NCBI RefSeq assembly: GCF_020723905.1
Contig: NZ_DYHZ01000002.1
Span: 372,001 to 436,000 of the forward strand
Source: Anaerolinea thermophila
Lineage (GTDB): Bacteria; Chloroflexota; Anaerolineae; Anaerolineales; Anaerolineaceae
Length of the DNA stretch: 64,000 bases
Direction of reading: 5' to 3'
Part shown: piece after piece, positions 49,754 to 58,740 of the stretch
Layout: each line of letters begins with the position of its first letter
Position numbering within the stretch: position 1 is the first letter of the stretch
The notes under the pieces: generated by a model
Databases searched by the model: none
What the model was told of the DNA's origin: nothing
The model's input: only the letters and a program-made list of their open reading frames with translations
Made by a program: the position numbers and the translations under genes

Positions 49754-51253
49754 ATGACCGAAATCGCCATTCCACGCCTGAAACTTGAGCATATCTATAA
49801 ATCCTTCCCCGGTGTACAAGCCGTGAGTGATGTCAGCCTGAATGTGTACGGGCATCAGATTCTGGCGCTGGTGGGAGAAAACGGCGCTGGAAAATCCACC
49901 CTGATGAACATTGTCAACGGGGTGGTGCCGTTGGATTCGGGCAAGATTTATCTGGATGGGCAACTGGTGTCTATTCCATCGCCCCGTCGGGCGCTGGAAC
50001 TGGGCATCACCATGATTCACCAGGAACTGGCGCTGATCCCCGAACTCACAGTGGGGCAGAACATTTTTCTCGGGCGCGAACCACGGCGCTGGGGAATTGG
50101 CGTGGATTGGAAACGGCTGTACGCTCAGGCACAGCGCGAACTGGATCGGCTGGGAATTGAGGTTTCAGCGCAGGCAACCATTGCCGATTTGAGCATTGCC
50201 CAGCGGCAACTGGTGGAAATTGCCAAAGCCCTTTCCTACAATGCCCGCCTGATTGCCCTGGACGAGCCTACCAGTTCGCTCACTTCGCGGGAAACGGATA
50301 CCCTCTTCCGACTGGTACGTTCCCTGCGCGAAGAAGGTGTAGCGCTGATTTACATCTCCCATCGTCTTGAAGAGGTGTTTGAACTGGCAGACCGAATTGC
50401 TGTAATGCGAGATGGGCATCTGGTGGCGGTGGGGAATGCCAGCGAATTTACCCCCGCTGAGGTGGTTCGTCTGATGGTGGGGCGCGAACTGGCGGAGTTT
50501 TTCCCAAAAGTTCCTGCAAAACGGGGAGAGCCTGTTCTCAAAGCCGTGAATTTGAAAGCCGGACGAGAGGTGCGCGGGGTCAGTCTGGAACTGCATCGCG
50601 GCGAGATTGTCGGACTGGCGGGACTGGTAGGTTCCGGACGCACCAATGTTGCCCGTCTGCTGTTTGGCGCCGACCGTCTTGAAGGAGGGGAGATCTGGTT
50701 TGAGGGCAGACAGGTACACCTGCGCTCTCCTCAGGATGCCATTCGCCTGGGGATTGGTCTGGTGCCGGAAGACCGTAAAGCCCAGGGGTTGTTTGCCGGT
50801 CAAAGTGTGCGTTACAATGCCGGTGCCGGTCTGATTCAGCGCCTTTCCCGCTGGGGCTTTATCCGTTTTCAGGCAGTCAACCGGATTGTTCGTGAACTGG
50901 TGGAACGTCTGCGCGTGCGCACCCCGCATTTGAATCAAAAAGTGCGCAACCTCTCAGGCGGGAATCAGCAAAAAGTGATCATTGCCCGCTGGCTCGGCTT
51001 GAATCCCAGGGTCTTAATTCTCGATGAACCCACCCGTGGCGTGGATGTGGGTGCGAAAGCCGAAATCCATGCACTGATGAGCGAACTGGCTGCTCAGGGT
51101 ATGGCGATTCTGATGATCTCTTCCGAGTTGCCGGAAATCCTGGGGGTGAGCGATCGCATCCTGGTGATGCGCGAGGGGCGCATCGTGGCGGAATTGTCCC
51201 GCGAAGAAGCCACCCAGGATCGCATCATGCAAGCCGCTACCGGTCAATTATGA
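49754..51253 (+). CDS. rbsA: Ribose ABC transporter ATPase (two ATP-binding domains)
   Basis: 499 aa. Domain 1: Walker A LVGENGAGKSTLMN, signature IADLSIAQRQLVEIAKAL and Walker B ARLIALDEPTSSL. Domain 2: degenerate Walker A LAGLVGSGRTNVAR, signature VRNLSGGNQQKVIIARWL and Walker B RVLILDEPTRGVDVG. This is the duplicated RbsA/MglA layout with a normal first and an altered second site. Energises import with the two permeases. Confidence 0.96.
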   Translation: MTEIAIPRLKLEHIYKSFPGVQAVSDVSLNVYGHQILALVGENGAGKSTLMNIVNGVVPLDSGKIYLDGQLVSIPSPRRALELGITMIHQELALIPELTVGQNIFLGREPRRWGIGVDWKRLYAQAQRELDRLGIEVSAQATIADLSIAQRQLVEIAKALSYNARLIALDEPTSSLTSRETDTLFRLVRSLREEGVALIYISHRLEEVFELADRIAVMRDGHLVAVGNASEFTPAEVVRLMVGRELAEFFPKVPAKRGEPVLKAVNLKAGREVRGVSLELHRGEIVGLAGLVGSGRTNVARLLFGADRLEGGEIWFEGRQVHLRSPQDAIRLGIGLVPEDRKAQGLFAGQSVRYNAGAGLIQRLSRWGFIRFQAVNRIVRELVERLRVRTPHLNQKVRNLSGGNQQKVIIARWLGLNPRVLILDEPTRGVDVGAKAEIHALMSELAAQGMAILMISSELPEILGVSDRILVMREGRIVAELSREEATQDRIMQAATGQL

Positions 51254-51266
51254 TGGGGAGGAACTC

Positions 51267-52250
51267 ATGCTGAACGGAAACCATTCATCTTCCTTCATTA
51301 GCTTTTTGCGCCGCACCAGCACCTACCTGATTTTGCTGGTCATTCTGGTGTGGTTCGCTTTGCTCTCCCCGGAGTTTTTGACCGTAGGCAATCTGCTGAC
51401 CATTGCCCTGCAAACGTCTCTGGTTGCGCTGGTTGCCATTGGTATGACTCTGACCATTATTACCGGTGGGATTGACCTCTCTGTTGGTTCGGTTGCCGCT
51501 TTGAGCGGCGCACTGGCGGCAGGGCTGGCAACGCGCGGTGGGCTGGGAACATACCCCGGCTTGCTGATTGGCTTGCTAACCGGTCTGGGCATGGGGTTTC
51601 TGAACGGGGCGATGATCGTCTGGGGACGCATTCCTCCCTTTGTAGCCACGCTGGCGAGCATGGCAATTGCCCGCGGGCTCACGCTGGTGTACACCCAGGG
51701 GCGTCCCATTGCCGGGCTGGATAAAACTTTTACCTTCTGGGGTGGGCAGGGAGCACTGGGCATCCCTGTACCGGTATGGGTGCTGATTGTGGTGGCGTTT
51801 CTGGCGTATTTCCTGCTCAAGCACACCCCGCTGGGGTTGCACATTTACGCTGTTGGCGGAGGCGAGGAAACCACCCGCCTGGCAGGCGTTAATGTGGGGC
51901 TGGTCAAGTTCAGCGTGTACCTGATCAGCGGGTTGTGCGCTGCGCTGAGCGGGTTGATTCTCACTGCGCGTCTCTGGTCGGCACAGCCCAATATCGGCGT
52001 GGGGCTGGAACTGGATGCCATTGCCGCCGCAGTGCTGGGCGGTACCAGTCTTGCCGGTGGGGTGGGCGGTATTCCCGGCACTCTCGCCGGAGCCTTTATC
52101 ATTGGTGTTTTGTCGAACGGCTTGAATCTGCTGGAGATGCCCTCGTACAATCAGCAGGTCGTTAAAGGGATGGTCTTCATTCTGGCAGTGATGCTGGATT
52201 ACTTCATTAAACAGCGGCAGGCCAAACCAAAGGGAAACCCTGCAGACTAA
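51267..52250 (+). CDS. Ribose ABC transporter permease (second copy)
   Basis: 327 aa, same family as the gene at 47673. NLLTIALQTSLVALVAIGMT, TGGIDLSVGSVAALSGALAA, IPPFVATLASMAIARGLTLV, AVGGGEETTRLAGVNVGLVK, and LDAIAAAVLGGTSLAGGVGG. GGAG site precedes the ATG. E. coli uses one RbsC as a homodimer; here two non-identical permeases in one operon suggest a heterodimer or two alternative pores. Confidence 0.92.
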   Translation: MLNGNHSSSFISFLRRTSTYLILLVILVWFALLSPEFLTVGNLLTIALQTSLVALVAIGMTLTIITGGIDLSVGSVAALSGALAAGLATRGGLGTYPGLLIGLLTGLGMGFLNGAMIVWGRIPPFVATLASMAIARGLTLVYTQGRPIAGLDKTFTFWGGQGALGIPVPVWVLIVVAFLAYFLLKHTPLGLHIYAVGGGEETTRLAGVNVGLVKFSVYLISGLCAALSGLILTARLWSAQPNIGVGLELDAIAAAVLGGTSLAGGVGGIPGTLAGAFIIGVLSNGLNLLEMPSYNQQVVKGMVFILAVMLDYFIKQRQAKPKGNPAD

Positions 52251-52299
52251 ACTGGCAGAATCCATACACTGCGTATAGGTAAAAATTCCAGTTTTTTTC
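52249..52299 (+). terminator. Terminator of the ribose operon
   Basis: Outer stem AAACTGG (52249-52255) with CCAGTTT (52288-52294), an inner short stem around CCATAC/GTATAGG, and a run of T through 52298. Confidence 0.55.
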
Positions 52300-52312
52300 T
52301 TTCCCAAAAAAC

Positions 52313-52341
52313 TTGTCACATCTTCCCGCTGATGTTATGAT
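52313..52341 (+). promoter_or_regulatory. Promoter of the Thr/Pro protein and M42 peptidase cluster
   Basis: TTGTCA (52313-52318), 17-base spacer, TATGAT (52336-52341). Confidence 0.6.
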
Positions 52342-52361
52342 GAAGGGAAGCGGGATAACCT

Positions 52362-52772
52362 ATGGGAGAATACGAAAATCACCTCGACCGGCGACGTTCT
52401 GAAATTCGCACCGTCTTGATTGTCATTATTGTGGCGGCTTTTGCCTGCTACTGTGTTGGGCTCAGCATCTTGCAGGTCAATGCCTGGATCAATCGCCCAA
52501 CGGTTACGCCAACCGCCACCCCTACCGTAACCGAAACTCCTGCGGCAACCGGTACTCCTCCAGAGGCTTCTCCAACCCTCATTACCCTGACCGCGACAGC
52601 CACCGGTACTCCAACTCTGACCCCTTCCTTTACCCCCACTTTCTTCACCTTTACGCCGACTGTGACTTCTACGCCCACCCAAACCCCTCAACCGCCTACG
52701 GCAACCCATACACCGGTGCCTCCTACACCGACCGATACCGAGACTCCGGTGCCTCCTACATCAACCCCCTGA
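52362..52772 (+). CDS. Single-span membrane protein with Thr/Pro stalk
   Basis: 136 aa. A charged cytoplasmic start (MGEYENHLDRRRSEIR), one span (TVLIVIIVAAFACYCVGLSI) and ~85 residues made almost only of Thr, Pro, Ala, Ser and Glu (repeats of the TxTPT type) to the end. There is no folded outer domain. Function unknown; it may be a spacer or glycosylated surface thread. It is the first gene of a probable unit with the M42 peptidases. Confidence 0.7.
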   Translation: MGEYENHLDRRRSEIRTVLIVIIVAAFACYCVGLSILQVNAWINRPTVTPTATPTVTETPAATGTPPEASPTLITLTATATGTPTLTPSFTPTFFTFTPTVTSTPTQTPQPPTATHTPVPPTPTDTETPVPPTSTP

Positions 52773-52784
52773 TCGAAGACGCCT

Positions 52785-53849
52785 ATGACCGAAATTAAAG
52801 ACTTTCTCAAGACATTAATTTCCCTGCCGGGACTTTCTGGCTATGAAGAGCCGGTGCGAGAGGTCATCTCTCGTGAATGGCAACCGCTGGTGGATGAACT
52901 CAGCGTGAGCCGGTTGGGCAGTTTACATGCCCTCAAACGCGGCATCTCCCCCGAACCGCGCCCGCGCATTTTGCTCGCCGCACACATGGATGCCATTGGG
53001 ATGATGGTCACCCGCATTACCCCGGAAGGGTTGATCGCCTTTACCGAAGTGGGTGGACTGGATCCGCGCATCCTGCCCGCTCAGCCGGTGCGGGTGTTCG
53101 GCAAAGAGCCGCTGCGCGGCGTAATCGTCCAGCCTTCTGACCGGCTGCTTCCCCCTTCGCAAAAAGGTAAACCGGTGGAGATGAAGCATTTGCTCATTGA
53201 TACGGGCTTGCCTGCGGAGGAAGTGCGCCGTCTGGTGAAAATTGGCGATCCTGTTGCTTTCGATACCGAACCTCTCGAACTGCCCGATGAATTGATTTGC
53301 GGACATACCCTCGACAATCGCGCTTCGGTTGCCGCGCTGACGGTCTGTCTGCAAACGCTCCGGCGGGCAACCCACGACTGGGATGTGTATGCGGTTGCCA
53401 CGGCACAGGAAGAAGAGACCCTGGGCGGCGGGTTGACCTCGCCGTTCGAAATTCGTCCCACCCTGGCGATTGCCATTGATGTCACCTTTGCCAAAGGACC
53501 GGGCGTCAATGACTACCGCGGCAAGACCCTGGACGGCGGTGTGGTGCTGGGCTGGGGTCCGCAGTCGCATCCGCGTGTTTTTGATGACCTGAAGGCGCTG
53601 GCAGAGCATCTGGATATTCCCTTTGAGATTGAGGTGTACCCGCGCGCTTCCGGCACCGATGCCTACGCCATGCAAATTGTGGCAGAGGGTATTCCCACCA
53701 TGGTGGTGAGCATCCCCCTGCGGTACATGCATACGCCGGTTGAGGTGGTCTCGCTCAACGATATCCGGCGGGTGGGCAGATTGCTGGCGGAGTATATTCT
53801 GCGATTGACCCCTGAAGATGTCCAGAAGATTACATGGGAGGAGGCATAA
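52785..53849 (+). CDS. M42-family aminopeptidase (first of three)
   Basis: 354 aa, cytoplasmic dinuclear metallopeptidase of the FrvX/TET/PepA-glutamyl type. SLPGLSGYEEPVREVI at the start; metal ligands in LLAAHMDAIGMMVT (His and Asp), HTLDNRASVAAL (bridging Asp), AQEEETLGGGL (catalytic Glu and ligand), AIDVTFAKGPG and a late MVVSIPLRYMHTPVEVVSL with a His. It differs in several places from the two following copies. Such enzymes form large hollow dodecamers that trim peptides. Confidence 0.9.
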   Translation: MTEIKDFLKTLISLPGLSGYEEPVREVISREWQPLVDELSVSRLGSLHALKRGISPEPRPRILLAAHMDAIGMMVTRITPEGLIAFTEVGGLDPRILPAQPVRVFGKEPLRGVIVQPSDRLLPPSQKGKPVEMKHLLIDTGLPAEEVRRLVKIGDPVAFDTEPLELPDELICGHTLDNRASVAALTVCLQTLRRATHDWDVYAVATAQEEETLGGGLTSPFEIRPTLAIAIDVTFAKGPGVNDYRGKTLDGGVVLGWGPQSHPRVFDDLKALAEHLDIPFEIEVYPRASGTDAYAMQIVAEGIPTMVVSIPLRYMHTPVEVVSLNDIRRVGRLLAEYILRLTPEDVQKITWEEA

Positions 53850-53851
53850 CG

Positions 53852-54922
53852 ATGAGCCCTGCAACTTCTGCCCCTCAAATTGGCGAGAATCAGATCGCTT
53901 TACTGGAAAAACTTTCCAACGCCTGCGCTGTCTCCGGCGATGAAGCCCAGGTGCGCAGGATTGTCCTTGAGGAAATCAAACCCTTTGCCGATGATCTGCG
54001 CGTGGATGCGCTGGGCAATGTGCTGGCGGTGCGCAAAGCCCGTACCCCTGGCGCCCTGCGGGTGATGGTGGATGCGCACATGGATGAAGTCGGTTTTATG
54101 ATCGTCGAAGATGACAAGGACGGGCTGTTCCGCTTTGTTGCTGTGGGTGGAATTGACGAGCGCACCCTGCCCGGAAAGAAGGTGCTGGTCGGTTCAGAGA
54201 ATGTCCCCGGCATCATTGGAGCCAAACCCATCCATCTTGCTGAAGAAGGCGAAACTGAGCGCAAAATTCCTCTTGAGTCCTTGCGCATTGATGTGGGCTT
54301 GAAAGGCGGAAAGAAGGTCAGGGTGGGCGACCGTGCCACCTTTGCCACCCGTTTCTGGCAATCGGGAGTGGCGCTGTTTGGCAAGGCGCTGGATGACCGT
54401 CTGGGTGTAGCCACATTGATTGAACTGTTCAAGAATCCTCCAGAAAACATTGAACTGCTGGCGGCGTTTACCGTGCAGGAAGAGATTGGCTTGCGCGGTG
54501 CCCGTCCGGCGGCGTATGCTTTTAACCCTCAACTTGCCGTTGCCCTCGATTCGACCCCGGCGAACGATCTGCCCGTCTGGGATGGCAGTGAAAACATCTT
54601 CTACAACACCCGCCTCGGAGGGGGTCCTGCCCTCTACGTTGCCGATTCTGCCACGCTCTCCGATCCGCGGCTGGTTCGGCATTTTGCCCAGACCGGCGAA
54701 CAGATGGGGATTCCCTTCCAGTTCCGCCAGCCCGGCGGGGGCGGCACCAATGCCGGTGCAATTCACCGCGTCCGCGAGGGCGTTCCTTCCCTCTCGGTCT
54801 CGGTGCCGGGACGGTACGCGCACACTGCCGTGATGCTGGCGCGTCTGGATGACTGGCAAAACACGCTGGCTCTGGTGTATCATGCGCTCTCACGTCTGGA
54901 GCCGGGCATCCTTCAGCGTTGA
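53852..54922 (+). CDS. M42-family aminopeptidase (second of three)
   Basis: 356 aa. LSNACAVSGDEAQVRRIVLE, VDAHMDEVGFMIVEDDKDGL, GKALDDRLGVATLIELF, AFTVQEEIGLRGARPAAYAF, ALDSTPANDLP and SVPGRYAHTAVMLARLDD keep all metal and catalytic residues. The ATG at 53852 (MSPATSAPQ) lies two bases after the previous stop, behind GGAGGAGG. Substrate preference unknown. Confidence 0.92.
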   Translation: MSPATSAPQIGENQIALLEKLSNACAVSGDEAQVRRIVLEEIKPFADDLRVDALGNVLAVRKARTPGALRVMVDAHMDEVGFMIVEDDKDGLFRFVAVGGIDERTLPGKKVLVGSENVPGIIGAKPIHLAEEGETERKIPLESLRIDVGLKGGKKVRVGDRATFATRFWQSGVALFGKALDDRLGVATLIELFKNPPENIELLAAFTVQEEIGLRGARPAAYAFNPQLAVALDSTPANDLPVWDGSENIFYNTRLGGGPALYVADSATLSDPRLVRHFAQTGEQMGIPFQFRQPGGGGTNAGAIHRVREGVPSLSVSVPGRYAHTAVMLARLDDWQNTLALVYHALSRLEPGILQR

Positions 54923-54972
54923 GTTTCGTCACTGTTTCGACCCTGCAATCATAGAACGGAGAAAGAAAAGCC

Positions 54973-55971
54973 ATGAAAGCATTAATCCAAAAACTGGTGG
55001 AAACCGTTGGACCTTCCGGCTACGAAGAAAAGGTGCGCGAGGTGGTGCGCGCGGAAATCGAAGGCTGGGTGGATGAAATGAAAGTGGATGCGCTGGGCAA
55101 CCTGATTGCCCGCAAAGGCACCCGCACGGAAGGCGGGATGCGCATTGCTCTCTCCGCCCACATGGATGAAATTGGCGTGATTGCCACTCACGTGGATGAA
55201 AACGGCTTCGTGCGCTTTACGACCATCGGCGGCGTTTCCCCGCGCACCTGTATTGGCGGACGGGTGCAGTTCCTTAACGGCGTGCGAGGGGTCATTTACA
55301 TGGAAAGTCTGGAAAGCGCTACTGCCCTGCCCACCCTGGATCAACTGTATATTGATGTGGGGGCATCCAGCCGCGAGACCTGCCCGGTAAAGGTGGGCGA
55401 CATCGCCGCTTTTGACCGGCCATTCCTGGACCTGGGCGGTCGTCTGGTCTCCAAAGCCATGGATGACCGCATCAGCGTGGCGGTGATGATTCAAGCCCTG
55501 AAGGAATTGACTGCCACCCCGCATGAATTGTATTTCATCTTCAGCACACAGGAAGAGGTGGGGCTGCGCGGTGCCACCACAGCGGCTTACGGGGTAGATC
55601 CCGAACTGGCGCTGGCGGTAGACGTGACCCGCACCGGTGACACTCCCAAAGGCGTCAAGATGGAAGTGGCGCTCGGTAAAGGTCCTGCCATCAAGGTGCG
55701 CGACAGCGGCATGCTTTCCGATCCGCGGGTGGTGCGCTGGATGGTGGAGACGGCGGAAAAAGCCGGTATCCCGTATCAACTGGAAGTGCTGGAAGGCGGC
55801 ACTACCGATGCCCGCGCCATGCAGTTGACCCGCGCCGGCGTGCCTGCGGGATGTCTATCCATCCCAACCCGCTACATTCACAGCCCTTCTGAAATGGTGG
55901 ATTATCAGGATGTTCAACTGTCGGTGCGCTTGCTGGTGGCTTTGCTGAGCGCTCCGGTTACACTGAAATGA
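54973..55971 (+). CDS. M42-family aminopeptidase (third of three)
   Basis: 332 aa. LVETVGPSGYEEKVREVVRA, LSAHMDEIGVIATHVDENGF, SKAMDDRISVAVMIQAL, FSTQEEVGLRGATTAAYGVD, AVDVTRTGDTP and LSIPTRYIHSPSEMVDYQDV. All metal ligands (His, two Asp, Glu, His) are present. It is closer to the second copy than to the first in the N-terminal region (inference by eye). Its stop overlaps the next gene as ATGA. Confidence 0.93.
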   Translation: MKALIQKLVETVGPSGYEEKVREVVRAEIEGWVDEMKVDALGNLIARKGTRTEGGMRIALSAHMDEIGVIATHVDENGFVRFTTIGGVSPRTCIGGRVQFLNGVRGVIYMESLESATALPTLDQLYIDVGASSRETCPVKVGDIAAFDRPFLDLGGRLVSKAMDDRISVAVMIQALKELTATPHELYFIFSTQEEVGLRGATTAAYGVDPELALAVDVTRTGDTPKGVKMEVALGKGPAIKVRDSGMLSDPRVVRWMVETAEKAGIPYQLEVLEGGTTDARAMQLTRAGVPAGCLSIPTRYIHSPSEMVDYQDVQLSVRLLVALLSAPVTLK

Positions 55972-57314
55972 GCCCTGTTTTTCCCTGCAGACGAGCATTT
56001 TTAACGCATTGCCTGAAGCCCTTCAGGTGGGTGGTTGTTTTACTCCTGATGGCGTTTCTGGTCTTAAGCGGCTGTTTGCCATCGTGGGGGACATCGCCGA
56101 CTTCCACTCCGCTTCCACCCACATCTACGGCGATACCCGTCATCAGTCCGACGCCCTCGGCTGAGAGTTCTGCTACGCCAGCAGTCAGCAAACCGCTGGT
56201 CATCTGGTTGCCGCCGCAGTTTGATCCCGAAAATGGCAGTCGAGCAGGAAATCTCCTTAAGGAAAGGTTGACGGCGTTTGCACAGGAGAATCAGGTAGAG
56301 ATCAAAGTGCGCCTGAAAGCCGTGAGTGGACCGGCTAGCCTGCTGGAATCGCTCATCCTTGCCAGCGCTGCCGCTCCTGCCGCATTACCTTCGGTGGTGG
56401 TGTTATCCCGGGAAGATCTGGAAAATGCCGCTCTCAAGGGTGTCATTTATCCGCTGGATGGGCTGAGCACAGCCATTGATGCCTCGGACTGGTTTGAGTA
56501 TGCCCGTGAACTGGCTCTGGTACAGGGTTCGGTGTATGGTTTGCCCATGGCGGGCGATAGTTTGGGGCTGGTGTATCGTACCGGAAATTTGCCGCGTGCC
56601 CCTGATTCGTGGCAGGAAATCCTGGATCAACGCTATACCCTCACCTTTCCGGTGCAGGAAAGCAAGAGTCTGACCACCCTGGCCCTGTATCTCTCGGCAG
56701 GTGGAGACAATCAGGATACTCAGCGGCGTCCCCTTCTGGAAGAAGAGCCATTGACCACGGTGTTTACATGGTATCGCAATGCCGTGGAACGGGCAGTTAT
56801 TCCGATCTGGACGACTCAGGTCGAAACGTATTCTCAGGCATGGCAGGCATATCAGGATAAACGCACCATGATGGTGGTTGCCTGGGCGAGCACCTATCTT
56901 TCAGATTTCCCCCCCGACTCGCTTTTTTCCCCTTTGCCTTCGATGGGCGATGCTCCTGCCAGTCTGGCGACAGGATGGATTCTGGCTGTGGCTGAACCCG
57001 ATCCGCAGCGCCGTGCGCTGGCAGCGCGTTTGTGCGAGTGGTTGACGCAGAGCGACTTTTCCGGTGCCTGGAGCGAAGCCGTCGGCGCGCTGCCGGTTCG
57101 CCCCAGTTCGTTCCCTCTGTGGAAAAATCAATCCTTCGTCCCTGTATTTCAGCGCATGGCGGAAACTGCTCGACCTATTCCTTCAAATGATGTGATTGCC
57201 GTGCTGGGACCGGTTTTGCGGGAGAGCACCCTGGAAGTCCTGCAGTTAAAGACCCTTCCGGCACCTGCCGCCCAAAACGCGGTGAAAAAGGTTGCCACTC
57301 CGGGGGTAAAATGA
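55968..57314 (+). CDS. Extracellular solute-binding lipoprotein (ABC family 1)
   Basis: 448 aa. Membrane/lipobox region VVLLLMAFLVLSGC followed by a Thr/Pro spacer to about residue 60. The binding domain (WLPPQFDPENGSRAGNLLKE, DLENAALKGVIYPLDGL, VYGLPMAGDSLGLVYRTGNL, AWASTYLSDFPPD, GWILAVAEPDPQRRALAARL) is of the sugar/oligosaccharide-binding type. No permease or ATPase gene is nearby. Its translational coupling to the M42 genes hints at a peptide-related or sensing role (inference). Confidence 0.85.
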   Translation: MSPVFPCRRAFLTHCLKPFRWVVVLLLMAFLVLSGCLPSWGTSPTSTPLPPTSTAIPVISPTPSAESSATPAVSKPLVIWLPPQFDPENGSRAGNLLKERLTAFAQENQVEIKVRLKAVSGPASLLESLILASAAAPAALPSVVVLSREDLENAALKGVIYPLDGLSTAIDASDWFEYARELALVQGSVYGLPMAGDSLGLVYRTGNLPRAPDSWQEILDQRYTLTFPVQESKSLTTLALYLSAGGDNQDTQRRPLLEEEPLTTVFTWYRNAVERAVIPIWTTQVETYSQAWQAYQDKRTMMVVAWASTYLSDFPPDSLFSPLPSMGDAPASLATGWILAVAEPDPQRRALAARLCEWLTQSDFSGAWSEAVGALPVRPSSFPLWKNQSFVPVFQRMAETARPIPSNDVIAVLGPVLRESTLEVLQLKTLPAPAAQNAVKKVATPGVK

Positions 57315-57607
57315 ACGATAATTCCTCTTCGACCATTTCTTATCGCGATTTCCGTGTGTTTGCTCTGCTGGGAGTGTTGTTGTTTTTTCTGTTCCTTTCT
57401 CTGGGGGCGAATGTGCTTCAGACTTCCTCCTTGGACGCAACCCCCACGCCAGAAAGTGCCCTGGTTTCTCCCACGGTGACTCCACTTCCACCGGAGTATC
57501 TGGATAACTACGCTCAAACCACCGGTATTATTCTGGCGACCGCGGTGATTGTGTTGATTGTGGTGGGGAGTGTGTTGTATGGCTTGCTGTCCAATAAAAA
57601 ACGCTGA
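57311..57607 (+). CDS. Small two-span membrane protein
   Basis: 98 aa. Two hydrophobic segments (FALLGVLLFFLFLSLGANVL and TGIILATAVIVLIVVGSVLY) flank a ~40-residue outer loop with a short Thr/Pro stretch (DATPTPESALVSPTVTPLPP). C-terminus NKKR. Coupled by ATGA to the solute-binding protein, so it may be its membrane partner. No family recognised. Confidence 0.7.
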   Translation: MNDNSSSTISYRDFRVFALLGVLLFFLFLSLGANVLQTSSLDATPTPESALVSPTVTPLPPEYLDNYAQTTGIILATAVIVLIVVGSVLYGLLSNKKR

Positions 57608-57637
57608 AAAGGTTTTCATTGTGACCCTCTCTTGAGA

Positions 57638-57643
57638 TATAAT
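57638..57643 (+). promoter_or_regulatory. -10 box of the adenosine deaminase gene
   Basis: TATAAT, 25 bases before the ATG at 57669; the -35 is not obvious. Confidence 0.45.
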
Positions 57644-57668
57644 CTCTTCAAGGAGGGTGGAGGGAAGG

Positions 57669-58727
57669 ATGGGCTGGTATCCGCGCATTCCAACGGGTGA
57701 ACTCTCACTGTATCGGGCAATTCCAAAGGTGGAACTGCACCGTCATCTGGAAGGGTCTCTGCGTCTGGAGACACTTCTGGATATTGCCCGTCAGCACGGT
57801 CTGACCATCCCTCAAACGCATTTCCATTCTCTGGTGCAAATGCAGCGGGATGAGCCGCTCACCTTTACCAATTTCCTCTCCAAATTCCAGACACTGCGCA
57901 TGTTTTACCGCTCACCGGAGGTGATTCGCCGGATTACCCGTGAAGCCATTGCGGATGCTGCTGCGGAAAATGTGCGCTACCTGGAACTGCGCTTCACACC
58001 GGTAGCGTTGAGCCGCTTGCAGGGGTTTTCTTACGATGAGGTGATGGACTGGGTCATTCAAAGCGCCGAGGAAGCCAGCCGGGAATACCATATCAAGACT
58101 CGTCTGATTGTTTCGGTCAACCGCCATGAACCGGTGGATCTGGCGGCGCAAATTGTTGAGTTTGCCATTCAGCGCCGGGATCGCGGTATTGTAGGCTTTG
58201 ATCTGGCAGGGAACGAGGTGGAATTTTCGGCGCTGCCCTTTGAAGAGGTTTTCCATGAGGCGCAAAAGAATGGTTTGCATCTCACAGTCCATGCCGGAGA
58301 ATGGGGCGGCGCTGAAAACGTGCTGGAAGCGATTGAATTTCTCGGCGCAGAACGGATCGGTCACGGAGTCAAGGTTCTGCAAAGTTCCAGAGCCCTTCAG
58401 GTAGCGCGGGAGCGAGGGGTTGCCTTTGAGGTGTGCATCACCAGCAATCATCAGACGGGTGTGATTGGTGCTGTTCATCAACATCCCCTGCCGCGCATGC
58501 TCCAGGAAGGCTTAAAGGTCACGATTAATACCGATGATCCGGGCATCTCGCGCATTACCCTCACCGATGAGTACCGGGTGGCACTGGAAGAACTGGGAAT
58601 GCCCGTCTCCATGTTTAAAGAAACGGTATTAAATGCCGCACGGGCGAGTTTTCTGCCTCCTGAAGAACGTCAGTCTCTGGTAGAGATGCTGGAACCTGAA
58701 CTGAATCGTGCGTTACAATGGCTTTAA
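57669..58727 (+). CDS. add: Adenosine deaminase
   Basis: 352 aa. Converts adenosine to inosine with a zinc-bound water. Metal motif KVELHRHLEGSLR (HxH), HAGEWGG (metal His and catalytic Glu region), ERIGHGVKVLQ, FEVCITSNHQTGV and INTDDPGIS (catalytic and metal Asp). The ATG at 57669 (MGWYPRIP) follows GGAGGGAAGG; a GTG 12 bases upstream is too close to its Shine-Dalgarno. Together with SurE next door and the ribose operon it fits nucleoside salvage. Confidence 0.95.
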   Translation: MGWYPRIPTGELSLYRAIPKVELHRHLEGSLRLETLLDIARQHGLTIPQTHFHSLVQMQRDEPLTFTNFLSKFQTLRMFYRSPEVIRRITREAIADAAAENVRYLELRFTPVALSRLQGFSYDEVMDWVIQSAEEASREYHIKTRLIVSVNRHEPVDLAAQIVEFAIQRRDRGIVGFDLAGNEVEFSALPFEEVFHEAQKNGLHLTVHAGEWGGAENVLEAIEFLGAERIGHGVKVLQSSRALQVARERGVAFEVCITSNHQTGVIGAVHQHPLPRMLQEGLKVTINTDDPGISRITLTDEYRVALEELGMPVSMFKETVLNAARASFLPPEERQSLVEMLEPELNRALQWL

Positions 58728-58740
58728 AGGGAAAGCCTTT

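Noticed and set aside
55968-57314. Complete ABC importer around the solute-binding protein
   Set aside because: No permease or ATPase gene is next to it; the flanking genes are peptidases, a small membrane protein and adenosine deaminase.
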